Source of the DNA: Campylobacter taeniopygiae
Lineage (GTDB): Bacteria; Campylobacterota; Campylobacteria; Campylobacterales; Campylobacteraceae
Reading direction: 5' to 3'
DNA: 38,348 nt
NCBI RefSeq assembly: GCF_005406225.1
Contig: NZ_NXLY01000015.1
Coordinates: forward strand, 1-38,348
The stretch's first letter is position 1. Each line of letters opens with the position of its first letter. A program made the position numbers and the translations under genes. The notes beneath the pieces are model-generated. The model made no database searches, was not told where the DNA came from, and saw only the letters and a list, made by a program, of their open reading frames with translations. This document shows positions 16,939 through 25,100 of the stretch, one piece after another.

Positions 16939-17733
16939 ATGGCTAAAATGAGAATATCACCGGAATTGAAAAAACTGATCGAAAAATACCGCTGCGTAAA
17001 AGATACGGAAGGAATGTCTCCTGCTAAGGTATATAAGCTGGTGGGAGAAAATGAAAACCTATATTTAAAAATGACGGACAGCCGGTATAAAGGGACCACC
17101 TATGATGTGGAACGGGAAAAGGACATGATGCTATGGCTGGAAGGAAAGCTGCCTGTTCCAAAGGTCCTGCACTTTGAACGGCATGATGGCTGGAGCAATC
17201 TGCTCATGAGTGAGGCCGATGGCGTCCTTTGCTCGGAAGAGTATGAAGATGAACAAAGCCCTGAAAAGATTATCGAGCTGTATGCGGAGTGCATCAGGCT
17301 CTTTCACTCCATCGACATATCGGATTGTCCCTATACGAATAGCTTAGACAGCCGCTTAGCCGAATTGGATTACTTACTGAATAACGATCTGGCCGATGTG
17401 GATTGCGAAAACTGGGAAGAAGACACTCCATTTAAAGATCCGCGCGAGCTGTATGATTTTTTAAAGACGGAAAAGCCCGAAGAGGAACTTGTCTTTTCCC
17501 ACGGCGACCTGGGAGACAGCAACATCTTTGTGAAAGATGGCAAAGTAAGTGGCTTTATTGATCTTGGGAGAAGCGGCAGGGCGGACAAGTGGTATGACAT
17601 TGCCTTCTGCGTCCGGTCGATCAGGGAGGATATCGGGGAAGAACAGTATGTCGAGCTATTTTTTGACTTACTGGGGATCAAGCCTGATTGGGAGAAAATA
17701 AAATATTATATTTTACTGGATGAATTGTTTTAG
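16939..17733 (+). CDS. aphA-3: APH(3')-IIIa aminoglycoside phosphotransferase
   Basis: A 264-residue intact kinase that phosphorylates the 3'-hydroxyl of kanamycin, neomycin, amikacin and related drugs. The length equals that of APH(3')-IIIa and the sequence agrees with it throughout as far as I can recall. The catalytic loop HGDLGDSN carries Asp190, the metal-binding FIDLGRSGRADKWYDIAF follows, and the protein ends DELF. The upstream AAAAGAGGAAGG ribosome site is the usual one for this gene. The sat4 and aadE genes that often precede it are absent; a relaxase remnant takes their place. Codon use and GC differ sharply from the plasmid, as expected for a gene from Gram-positive bacteria. Confidence 0.98.
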   Translation: MAKMRISPELKKLIEKYRCVKDTEGMSPAKVYKLVGENENLYLKMTDSRYKGTTYDVEREKDMMLWLEGKLPVPKVLHFERHDGWSNLLMSEADGVLCSEEYEDEQSPEKIIELYAECIRLFHSIDISDCPYTNSLDSRLAELDYLLNNDLADVDCENWEEDTPFKDPRELYDFLKTEKPEEELVFSHGDLGDSNIFVKDGKVSGFIDLGRSGRADKWYDIAFCVRSIREDIGEEQYVELFFDLLGIKPDWEKIKYYILLDELF

Positions 17734-17742
17734 TACCTAGAT

Positions 17743-17787
17743 TTAGATGTCTAAAAAGCTTTAACTACAAGCTTTTTAGACATCTAA
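17743..17787 (+). terminator. Terminator after aphA-3
   Basis: A perfect 19-bp inverted repeat (17743-17761 with 17769-17787, loop TAACTAC), then CTTTTCT. The arm contains AGATGTCTAAAAAGCTT. This is the customary sequence downstream of aphA-3 in Gram-positive elements. Confidence 0.85.
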
Positions 17788-18090
17788 TCTTTTCTGAAGT
17801 ACATCCGCAACTGTCCATACTCTGATGTTTTATATCTTTTCTAAAAGTTCGCTAGATAGAGTTCTATATTAGAGATGTAAAGAGTTTTGGTGAAGAGGTT
17901 TGTGAGTATGGCTTTTATAACCAGGGTGCAATGAGAAGCACTAACAGCAGCTAGCTTAAGAACGCATAGGATATACTTTTTATGGAAGTCACAGAGGAGG
18001 AATAAAATTTGAACAGGATTAACAGAGTAAAGATGCATAACACCATGAACATTTTCCTCGTTATCAGCTGCGAAAAAGATCAGCAGGTGA
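17788..18090. other. Gene-free scar sequence inside the island
   Basis: About 300 bp with no convincing gene. The first 60 bases continue the usual aphA-3 downstream sequence up to about 17852 (GTTCGCTAGATAG), where the context changes. An AGAGGAGGAATAAA ribosome-like sequence near 17993 is followed only by a short frame. This appears to be an assembly of fragments joined by recombination. Confidence 0.5.
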
Positions 18091-18640
18091 TTGTCTATTG
18101 TTTGCCACGAGACTGCACGAACCGGAATTTATCAAGGTTTCCGGTGTGTGGGGAGTCAGTCGAAGCTGGGTGTAGATTTCCCAGTAAAAGCCTATAAGCT
18201 GTCAGAGAACCGTTACACGCTGGAGGACATAAAAGCCAGCATACCGAGCTGTAAGGTAGACCTTGCTCCGTTGTACGAGAAGCCGAGAAGAAAAAGTACC
18301 GTTACGCTGGAAGAAGCAAAGGAGCTGTACCCGGAATGGTATGAGAAGCGGATCGTGCAGGGAGAGCCGAAGCAGAAAAGTAAGAAGCAGGGCGGTACGT
18401 GGGTATGTAACGAAGCTTTATATGAGTGGTGGAAACGGAAAATAACCGAGGAAGTGAAAGCCGGAGGGCGTTACTTTTCTATTATGGCGTTGTGCTCTTA
18501 TGGCTTGAAGTGTGGCATATCCGAGCAGAAGATACGGAGAGACGCCTATGCGTTCCTGGACCATTTAGAGAGCCTTACCGAGGACGAGGACAACCATTTC
18601 AGCCGGGCAGATGTGAAAGACGGTATAAAGAAGCCAAAGA
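18091..18640 (+). pseudogene. Remnant of a Firmicutes element protein (replication/primase-like)
   Basis: The open frame here encodes KAYKLSENRYTLEDIKASIP, ELYPEWYEKRIVQGEPKQK, GGTWVCNEALYEWWKRKITE, EVKAGGRYFSIMALCSYGLK and CGISEQKIRRDAYAFLDHLE. This block occurs in large proteins of Firmicutes integrative elements, probably with a primase or replication role (from memory, family not certain). The block from about 18182 is in good condition but has no proper N-terminus and is cut at about DVKDG. The frame then runs into plasmid DNA and ends in a false tail at 18672. GC is high. Not functional as it stands. Confidence 0.55.
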
Positions 18641-18824
18641 TGATTTATTTTTATGGTATTTTGAAATATTAGAAAAAAATGAAATCAAGATATATCCCAA
18701 AAAAATGACTTATAATCAAATGATGGAAGAGTGTAAGAAAAACGATATATACATTATAAAGCCATTATACTCTTTGGGATATACCTACAATAATAATAGG
18801 GAAGATTTTAAGAACTACAACTAA
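18636..18824 (+). pseudogene. 3' remnant of a plasmid gene cut by the island
   Basis: The frame AKDDLFLWYFEILEKNEIKI, then YPKKMTYNQMMEECKKNDIY and a C-terminal NNREDFKNYN, has the AT-rich codon use of the plasmid, unlike the Firmicutes DNA just before it. It lacks a start and a ribosome site, and reading further upstream enters the foreign sequence. It is most simply the surviving end of a gene interrupted by the resistance island, which places the right island boundary near 18636. The family is not recognised. Confidence 0.6.
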
Positions 18825-18845
18825 AATAAGTCAAAAGGAATAAGT

Positions 18846-19034
18846 TTGAAAAATACTATGTATTCATATTTGCTCAATGATAAAATCAAAAATCATTCTA
18901 TGATTTTATGCACAGAAATCGAGTGCAAAAAATGCGGAGAAAAGATTTATGTTGAGTTTCAGCCGAATGAAAAATTTATTTTCAAATGTCCTAATTGCTC
19001 GAGAAAAAATAGAAAGGTTTTTTATGCGTTCTAG
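18846..19034 (+). CDS. Small zinc-ribbon protein
   Basis: A 62-residue protein with CKKCGEKIYVEFQ and CPNCSRKNRK, a four-Cys zinc ribbon. The start is taken as TTG 18846 because AAAAGGA lies about eight bases before it; ATG 18858 is the alternative and would shorten the protein by four residues. The gene overlaps the next by 11 bases, so the two are translated together. Function unknown. Confidence 0.6.
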   Translation: MKNTMYSYLLNDKIKNHSMILCTEIECKKCGEKIYVEFQPNEKFIFKCPNCSRKNRKVFYAF

Positions 19035-19329
19035 CTTAGAAAAAGTGATAAAAAACTATAATGAAAATTTTTCAAATAAAAGAGATAATGATTTTGCACA
19101 GGGTTTAATAAAGTATCTTTACGAAAATGCTATTATAGGAGAAAATGATAAATTTTTTTTAGAGAAAAATTTTCAATATATTAGGATAATCAATGAAAAA
19201 GAAAAAAGATTGATTAATGTGTATTTTTGCGAAAAACCAATAATTGATTTTTTTCAAAATGCAGAATATGAAAAAGAATTGCAATATTATGGAATAAATG
19301 AAAAAGATTTTATAAAAACTGATATTTGA
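19024..19329 (+). CDS. Hypothetical small soluble protein
   Basis: A 101-residue protein starting MRSSLEKVIKNYNENFSNKR, acidic and helical with an aromatic-rich middle (FFLEKNFQYIRIINEKEKRL) and no signal peptide or membrane segment. The ATG lies within the end of the zinc-ribbon gene and AGAAAGG is found ten bases upstream. Not recognised. It closes a two-gene unit just to the right of the island. Confidence 0.6.
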   Translation: MRSSLEKVIKNYNENFSNKRDNDFAQGLIKYLYENAIIGENDKFFLEKNFQYIRIINEKEKRLINVYFCEKPIIDFFQNAEYEKELQYYGINEKDFIKTDI

Positions 19330-19470
19330 AAAACACTCTATATCTACTATAAGATTAATAAATGTATAACATTAATAAATGTAAATATATATTAATTAAT
19401 TTAATTTAATTTTAATAAATAATATTATATAATTATATATAAAAATTTTTACAAAAGATGAGGAGCAAAA
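19330..19470. promoter_or_regulatory. AT-rich promoter region
   Basis: 141 bp without a gene. It holds ATTAATAAATG twice (19351-19380), TTAATTAATTTAATTTAATTTTAATAAATAATATTATATAATT-like runs (19390-19437) and a plausible -10 TATAAT at 19426-19431, before a GATGAGGAG ribosome site and ATG 19471. Confidence 0.4.
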
Positions 19471-19869
19471 ATGATTTATGAAAAAAAAATAACTAAAAAA
19501 GAAATATTTTCTTATGCAATTTTTATAGCAATTATCGCTTTAATTTGCATTTTTAAAAATGAAATTTGGGAATTTGTAAAATTTATTTTTTCTAATTTAG
19601 ATTTCATATGTGGTAATTTTGCAAATTTTGTAGGCGAAGATAATATAGTATTTTTTCCAATTACAACTCTTTTAATAGTATTTACTATAGCTATTTGTGC
19701 TGTTTGGGGATTATCTAATGTTTTATCTCTCTCATTATTTATAATGCCTATATTTGTCGCGGTTTTTTATATTTTTAATATTGATATAAGTTTAAAAAAC
19801 CTTTATGGCTCTTATTTTATATTTTTAATCATTATTAATGGTCTTTCATGGAGTGTAAATCAAAGATGA
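19471..19869 (+). CDS. Hypothetical four-helix membrane protein
   Basis: A 132-residue integral membrane protein with hydrophobic segments at about 12-30, 52-70, 76-97 and 108-127, and little else. Not recognised. TGAGGAG precedes the ATG. The stop overlaps the next start as ATGA. It is the first of four coupled small genes between the island and parA. A role in surface exclusion or envelope change is possible but not supported by any motif. Confidence 0.65.
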   Translation: MIYEKKITKKEIFSYAIFIAIIALICIFKNEIWEFVKFIFSNLDFICGNFANFVGEDNIVFFPITTLLIVFTIAICAVWGLSNVLSLSLFIMPIFVAVFYIFNIDISLKNLYGSYFIFLIIINGLSWSVNQR

Positions 19870-20378
19870 AAAAAATTACAATAGTAGCATACGCAATATG
19901 TTTTTTATCAGGCTTATGGTTTTTATTTAGTAGTGTTAAAGATGATTTTGGTATCTTATCTTTTATTCTTGGAATTGCACTTATTTATTTTGGTGTTATT
20001 AATATAAAAAGAATTTTGAATGATTCTAACGAGAATAAAACCGAGCTTGAAACTCTATTTGCTACAGCAAATATTATTTTTGTATCGATAAGTTCTATTT
20101 TTCTTTTAATGCTTATTGCCTTTTTTACTTTTCAAAATGAAATAAATATTAAATTCTTTTCGGATCAAGGACTTGTATTAAAAAATGATAAAAAGATTTC
20201 TATTTATTTAAAAGGAAAAGAGATTAAAAGCTTTGATGAAAACAAATATGGATTTGTAATGGCTGTTTATGGCGATAAACACATTGAAGTTGTTTTGCAA
20301 AACAAAGAAAACGATACCTTTTTTGAGTTAAGATGTAATGAGGAAGGTTGCAAAGAAATATTAAAGGAGGATAAATGA
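19866..20378 (+). CDS. Hypothetical membrane protein
   Basis: A 170-residue protein with three predicted membrane helices in the first 100 residues (about 4-24, 28-48 and 72-92). A C-terminal soluble beta-rich domain follows, with two Cys near the end (LRCNEEGCKEIL). ATG 19866, overlapping the previous stop as ATGA, is preferred to ATG 19848. The end overlaps the next gene by four bases. Not recognised. Confidence 0.62.
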   Translation: MKKITIVAYAICFLSGLWFLFSSVKDDFGILSFILGIALIYFGVINIKRILNDSNENKTELETLFATANIIFVSISSIFLLMLIAFFTFQNEINIKFFSDQGLVLKNDKKISIYLKGKEIKSFDENKYGFVMAVYGDKHIEVVLQNKENDTFFELRCNEEGCKEILKEDK

Positions 20379-20932
20379 GAGTAGTAAATTTGTCAAAAAA
20401 GATTGTGGATAAAATTTTGTTTTTGAGAATAAATCGTGTTGTTAATATCCTTATGTTAATTTTTGCCTTGTTTTCAACTATCGCTATTGCACTATTTTTA
20501 TCCTATTTTATAGAAGAAGAAAATTACTATGCTTATTTTGTATCTAGTTTTTTTCTAGTGAACGGGTTTTTGCTAACTATTCATTTAATTGGTGAAAAAA
20601 AGTGTGCAAAAGAAGTGGATTATGATGATAATTTTATCAGTAAACTTAACAACTCTTTGAGAAAAGAATTAGAAGATGATCTTTTAAAGCTTCAGGAATA
20701 CTATGATGGAATTAATGTTTTAGAATACAAAACTTTTGCTTTGTTAAAATGTAATTCTTATTATGAAAAAGGCAGAATTAATGAGGAACTCATAGATAAA
20801 ATCAAAAAATATTACATTAATCTTTTTAAAAAGAAAATAGCAAAAGAATTAGAAGAAATGCAGAAAGAGAAAGAGAGAAGAAATATTTTAAAAACAAATC
20901 AAGAGCTAATCTTGAAAAAGATAGGAGAGTAA
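20375..20932 (+). CDS. Hypothetical membrane protein with coiled-coil tail
   Basis: A 185-residue protein with two membrane helices (about 22-45 and 52-73). A long charged helical region ends in KKKIAKELEEMQKEKERRNI, a likely coiled coil. The start lies inside the previous stop region after AAAGGAGG, a strong ribosome site. Not recognised; it belongs to the same tightly coupled group as its neighbours. Confidence 0.65.
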   Translation: MRVVNLSKKIVDKILFLRINRVVNILMLIFALFSTIAIALFLSYFIEEENYYAYFVSSFFLVNGFLLTIHLIGEKKCAKEVDYDDNFISKLNNSLRKELEDDLLKLQEYYDGINVLEYKTFALLKCNSYYEKGRINEELIDKIKKYYINLFKKKIAKELEEMQKEKERRNILKTNQELILKKIGE

Positions 20933-20936
20933 TAAA

Positions 20937-21203
20937 ATGCTAGAGATGGATAATAATAAAGAATTTAAAATCTTAAGACTAAATAAACAAGAAATTTTAA
21001 AAATTGGAGGTTATGGCATTTGCGATAGTTGTAATAGAAGATTAAGCAATGATGGATATATGATTTGTGTTTTATATAGCTGTTATTGTGAAAAATGCTA
21101 CAAAGAATGGTATAAAGTTGCAATTAACCATAAAGAAGATAGAGAAATTGAAAAAGATGTTTATGAAAATATTAAATCGAAAATAACTAATATTTATTTT
21201 TAG
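20937..21203 (+). CDS. Small Cys-rich zinc-binding protein
   Basis: An 88-residue protein with CDSCNRRLSNDGYMICVLYS followed by CYCEKCYKEWY, an arrangement that suggests zinc coordination by CxxC pairs. The rest is charged and helical. GATAGGAGAG precedes the ATG. It is the last gene of the group before the parA promoter. Not recognised. Confidence 0.6.
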   Translation: MLEMDNNKEFKILRLNKQEILKIGGYGICDSCNRRLSNDGYMICVLYSCYCEKCYKEWYKVAINHKEDREIEKDVYENIKSKITNIYF

Positions 21204-21214
21204 TTCTTATTAAT

Positions 21215-21232
21215 AAATATTAGTATATAATA
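21215..21232 (+). promoter_or_regulatory. Promoter and operator-like site of the parA unit
   Basis: AAATATTAGTATATAATA is identical, all 18 bases, to 33603-33620 in front of the eexN-like gene. TATAAT at 21226-21231 is a good -10 element, about 30 bases before ATG 21262. Flanking ATTAATAAATATT may be a second half-site. Confidence 0.55.
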
Positions 21233-21261
21233 TTATACAAAAATATAAAAAAGGTTTTTTT

Positions 21262-21822
21262 ATGATAATATCTGTTGTAAATAAAAAAGGTGGTGTTGGA
21301 AAAACTCCTTTTGCTTTTTCAATTGCTAAAGATCTGGAATATTTTTTACAAAGCAATGACAATTCTATTATAGAAAAGATTTATCCTGAAAAAGCAAAAA
21401 TTTTACCGACTCCAAAAAAAATAGATAATTGCGTTTATGATTTTGGTGGTTTTGTAGAAAAAGGGGTATTAGATATTATTAAAGAAAGTAATAAGATTAT
21501 TATTCCTTGCACGAGTAATTACAATTCTTTACTTAGAACATTGGAAACTTTAAATGAAATAGGTAATGATGATAGAGTTTGTATCTTGGTTACAGATTAT
21601 AGAGATGAGAAAGAGAAAAGGCAAATTTGTGAAACTCTTGAAAGCAATTTTACAGATTTAAATCTCTTTTTCTTTAAATTTTCAAAGATAATTGAAAATT
21701 CTATGAGTAGTGGAGCTTCTTTTACTGAACTTTATAATGAAAACAATCTTTCAAGATTAAGTTATACAAATTTTTTCAATGAGTATCAAAGACTTTTAGA
21801 TTTTATTAGAAAGGATAAATAA
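21262..21822 (+). CDS. parA: ParA-like partition ATPase
   Basis: A 186-residue member of the deviant Walker ATPases (ParA/MinD). The N-terminus MIISVVNKKGGVGKT carries the signature lysine at position 9 and Lys14-Thr15, followed by Pro where Thr or Ser is usual. The second acidic motif appears as CVYDFGG and the third region as VCILVTDYRDEKEK. No N-terminal DNA-binding domain is present, so this is the short form. Such proteins move plasmid copies with a small partner bound at a centromere; the gene two bases downstream fits that partner. Repeats in the promoter could be the centromere. Confidence 0.85.
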   Translation: MIISVVNKKGGVGKTPFAFSIAKDLEYFLQSNDNSIIEKIYPEKAKILPTPKKIDNCVYDFGGFVEKGVLDIIKESNKIIIPCTSNYNSLLRTLETLNEIGNDDRVCILVTDYRDEKEKRQICETLESNFTDLNLFFFKFSKIIENSMSSGASFTELYNENNLSRLSYTNFFNEYQRLLDFIRKDK

Positions 21823-21824
21823 TA

Positions 21825-22091
21825 ATGGAAAAAAAACCCTTTACAATAGCAGAAGCTTTAAACTCTGAAACAAGCTCTCAAAAAACATATAGTAAAGCTG
21901 ATAAAAAGTCAGCTGGAAGAAAAACTATAGATCAAAAACTAAGAAGAGACAATTTAGTAGTTTGCAGACTTAATGAACAAGAAATGGAAATTTTGAAAAA
22001 ATTAATGGATTTAGATTTAGTAAGTGAATATGGTACTTATATAAGAAAATTAATCTTAAAAGAGGCACGAGCTTTAAATATTAATAGTTAA
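21825..22091 (+). CDS. Small ribbon-helix-helix-like partner of ParA
   Basis: An 88-residue basic protein. The first 40 residues look flexible (EALNSETSSQKTYSKADKKS). The C-terminal half, DNLVVCRLNEQEMEILKKLM then EYGTYIRKLILKEARALNI, has the strand-helix-helix shape of ribbon-helix-helix DNA-binding proteins. Next to a short ParA, this is the expected ParB/ParG-type centromere-binding protein and likely autorepressor. Assignment is from shape and context, not a named family. Confidence 0.65.
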   Translation: MEKKPFTIAEALNSETSSQKTYSKADKKSAGRKTIDQKLRRDNLVVCRLNEQEMEILKKLMDLDLVSEYGTYIRKLILKEARALNINS

Positions 22092-22137
22092 AAATGTTAA
22101 AATATCCTTGCAAAAAACAAAAATTACAAGGATACAA

Positions 22138-25100
22138 ATGAGTAAAAAAACAAAAAGACAAATTGAAGATGAAAAAGATTATGGCGGTCGAAGTTTATTT
22201 GATCTAATCGAATTAGAATTTTCACAAGGAGAAGAAAATGAGCAACAAAATAGAGAATTATCCGAACATAGAGAAGTTACAGACAATATTGAACGAACTA
22301 GCATTTCATCAAATACACCAAGCGTGGATAGACAAGAAAATTCCACAATACAGCTTGATAATACTAGAGAGATGGGCAGAGTTTTATCCGAACACAATCA
22401 AGAATCTAGGAATGTCAGATCTAATGACACTAGCATTGCCACAAACACAAATGGAATTAGCAATCTTGGAGAGCAAAGAAGCAGACAAGAAGAGAGAACA
22501 GGGGCTAACAGATATGGAGATACTAGCAGAAGAGCAAATAAATCTCAATCAATACATAGCGATAGAACCCCAAATTTATTCTCCTTTATTTCAAGAAATG
22601 ATGATGAAAGACAAGGAACAGATGCTGCAAGAAGCTACAATCAACAATCAGTATTGGAAACTGCAGCAAGAAATGATGGATATGAAAGAAGAAGCCTCAA
22701 ATCTGGGCAAAAATTAGATTTTGTAAGCGATGATGAAATCTATCTAGGTTCTTTAAAAGATAGATTTCAAAAAAACCTTCAAGCCATTAAACTTTCAAAA
22801 ACTATTGAACAAGAAAATCGCTACGCTACCAAACAAGAACAAGAAATTCTAAATAAATTTTCAGGATGGGGCGGTATTCCTCAAGCTTTTGATCATCAGA
22901 ATAAAGAATGGGAAAAAGAATTTAAAGAACTTATTAGCACACTTGATTATGCAGAATATGAAAAGGCAAAAACTTCAACTTTAGATGCTTTTTACACTCC
23001 AAAAATTATTATCGATACAATTTATCAAGGGCTTAATCAGCTAGGATTTAATAATGATGATCACACCAAAGAAATATTTGAGCCAAGTGCAGGTATAGGC
23101 TCTTTTTTGTCTTATGCAAAAAATTATAGCGATAAATATCATTTTACTTGCGTAGAGCTTGATACTATAAGTGCAAATATATTAAAGCATTTGCACCCAA
23201 ATCAAACAATTTATAATAAAGCATTTCAGCACCATTTATTTGATAAGCCATACGATGCTTTTATAGGTAATCCGCCTTTTGGTCAAAAAAAGATCTTGGA
23301 TTTAAATGATCCGACACTTAATAAAACGAGTGTGCATAATTATTTTATTGGTAATGCAATTAAAAATTTAAAAGAAGATGGAATTGCTGCTTTTGTAGTA
23401 TCAAGTTATTTTTTAGATTCTAAAAATAGCACAATAAGAAATTTTATAGCCGAACAAGCAACATTTTTAGGTGCTGTAAGATTGCCAAATAATGCTTTTA
23501 AAAAACGAGCTAATACAGAAGTTACTACCGATATTATCTTTTTTAAAAAAGGTAAAGATTTAAATATAGATAAATCTTGGCTAGAAAGCGTAGAATACTA
23601 TGACGATCGTTTTGATGAAGCTGAAAAAAGAGGTATGCACCCTGATGTTTTTAATGACTTTAGAATAAATGAGTATTTTAAAAATAATCCACAAAATATC
23701 TTAGGAAAAATGAATATTAAAAGCTCTCAATATGGTTATAGTTTAGAATGCTTAGATGATGGAAGAGATTTAAAAATCGCTTTAGAAAATTTTACAAAAA
23801 CCTTACCTAAAAACATTTATAAATATCAAGAAACAAAAATCAAGCTATCTTATTACAGGATTGATAGAGAATCGCCTGAATACGAAAAATATAGCAAAAC
23901 TCTAAGTAAGTTAAAAGATGGAAATTATTTTGAATACAATAATGAAATCTACATGAAAATCGGAAGCGATGATGAGTTAGTCTTTTCAAAACCTGTTTTA
24001 AATGAACACGATACAAGAAGAATTAAAAAACTCATTGCTCTTAGAGATCAATTTAACACTCTTATTGAATATGAAAAAAATGAATCTAGCGATCTTTTAG
24101 TAGAAAATCAAAGAAAATATCTAAACAAGCTTTATGATGAATTTGTAGCCAAAGAAGGATATTTAAATAGAGATGCAAATAAAAAAGCCTTTAGAGAAGA
24201 TGTGGAAGCAAACAAAATTTTGGCACTAGAAAAAAATTATAGCAGTGGTATTTCAAAAAGTGTAGCTTTAAAAGAAGGTATAGATCCTATTGCACCAAGT
24301 GCAACAAAAGCAGATATTTTTTTCAAAAGAACTATAAATGCACAAAAAGAAATTAAAATCTCGACTCCAAAAGAAGCATTAATTGCTAGTATCAATGAAT
24401 ATGGGAGAATTGATTTAAAATTTTTAGAAACGAATTTAAATCAGCCTTTAGAAGAAACCCTTAAATCTTTAGAGCAAGATAAATTAATCTTTAAAGATCA
24501 CAAAAATCCTGCAAATTATGTTTTGGCTGAAAAATATCTTTCTGGCAATGTTAAAGCAAAGCATAAAGAAGTAAAAAAATTAGTAGAAGATGGCTTTAAT
24601 GAATTTGTTAATAATTTAGAAAGCTTAGAACAAGTCTTGCCTAAAGATTTAAAAGCGGTTGATATTTCAATAAGCTTAGGGACAACATGGATACCTATAA
24701 AATATTACAAACAATTTATAGAAGAAACCTTACAAATTACTCCTAAAGATTATGATTTATTTTTAATGGAAAAAACAGGCGAATGGAGTCTTAAAGGTTT
24801 TGGCTATTCTTTAAGTTCTTATATTCGTTCAGAATATGCCACAGAAAGAATAGGTTGCTTTGATTTGTTGGAGCATGGATTATTAAGAAAGCCTATTCGC
24901 ATTTATGATAAAAAACTAGATCCATCAGGAAAAGAAATCAGAGAATTAAATCCTAAAGAAACTGCAATCGCTAATTCTAAATTAGAAAATTTAAAAAATG
25001 AATTTATAGAATGGATTTATAAAGACTATGATAGACGCACAGATTTGGAAAATATCTATAATGAAAGGTTTAATACAAATATAGAACCACAATACAATGG

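Noticed and set aside
17370-17681. 103-codon minus-strand frame opposite aphA-3
   Set aside because: It is antisense to a well-known intact gene, Ser-rich with no start signals.
18009-18197. 62-codon frame with AGGAGG in front at the start of the second Firmicutes remnant
   Set aside because: It overlaps the recognisable remnant in another frame and resembles nothing; likely a product of fragment joining.
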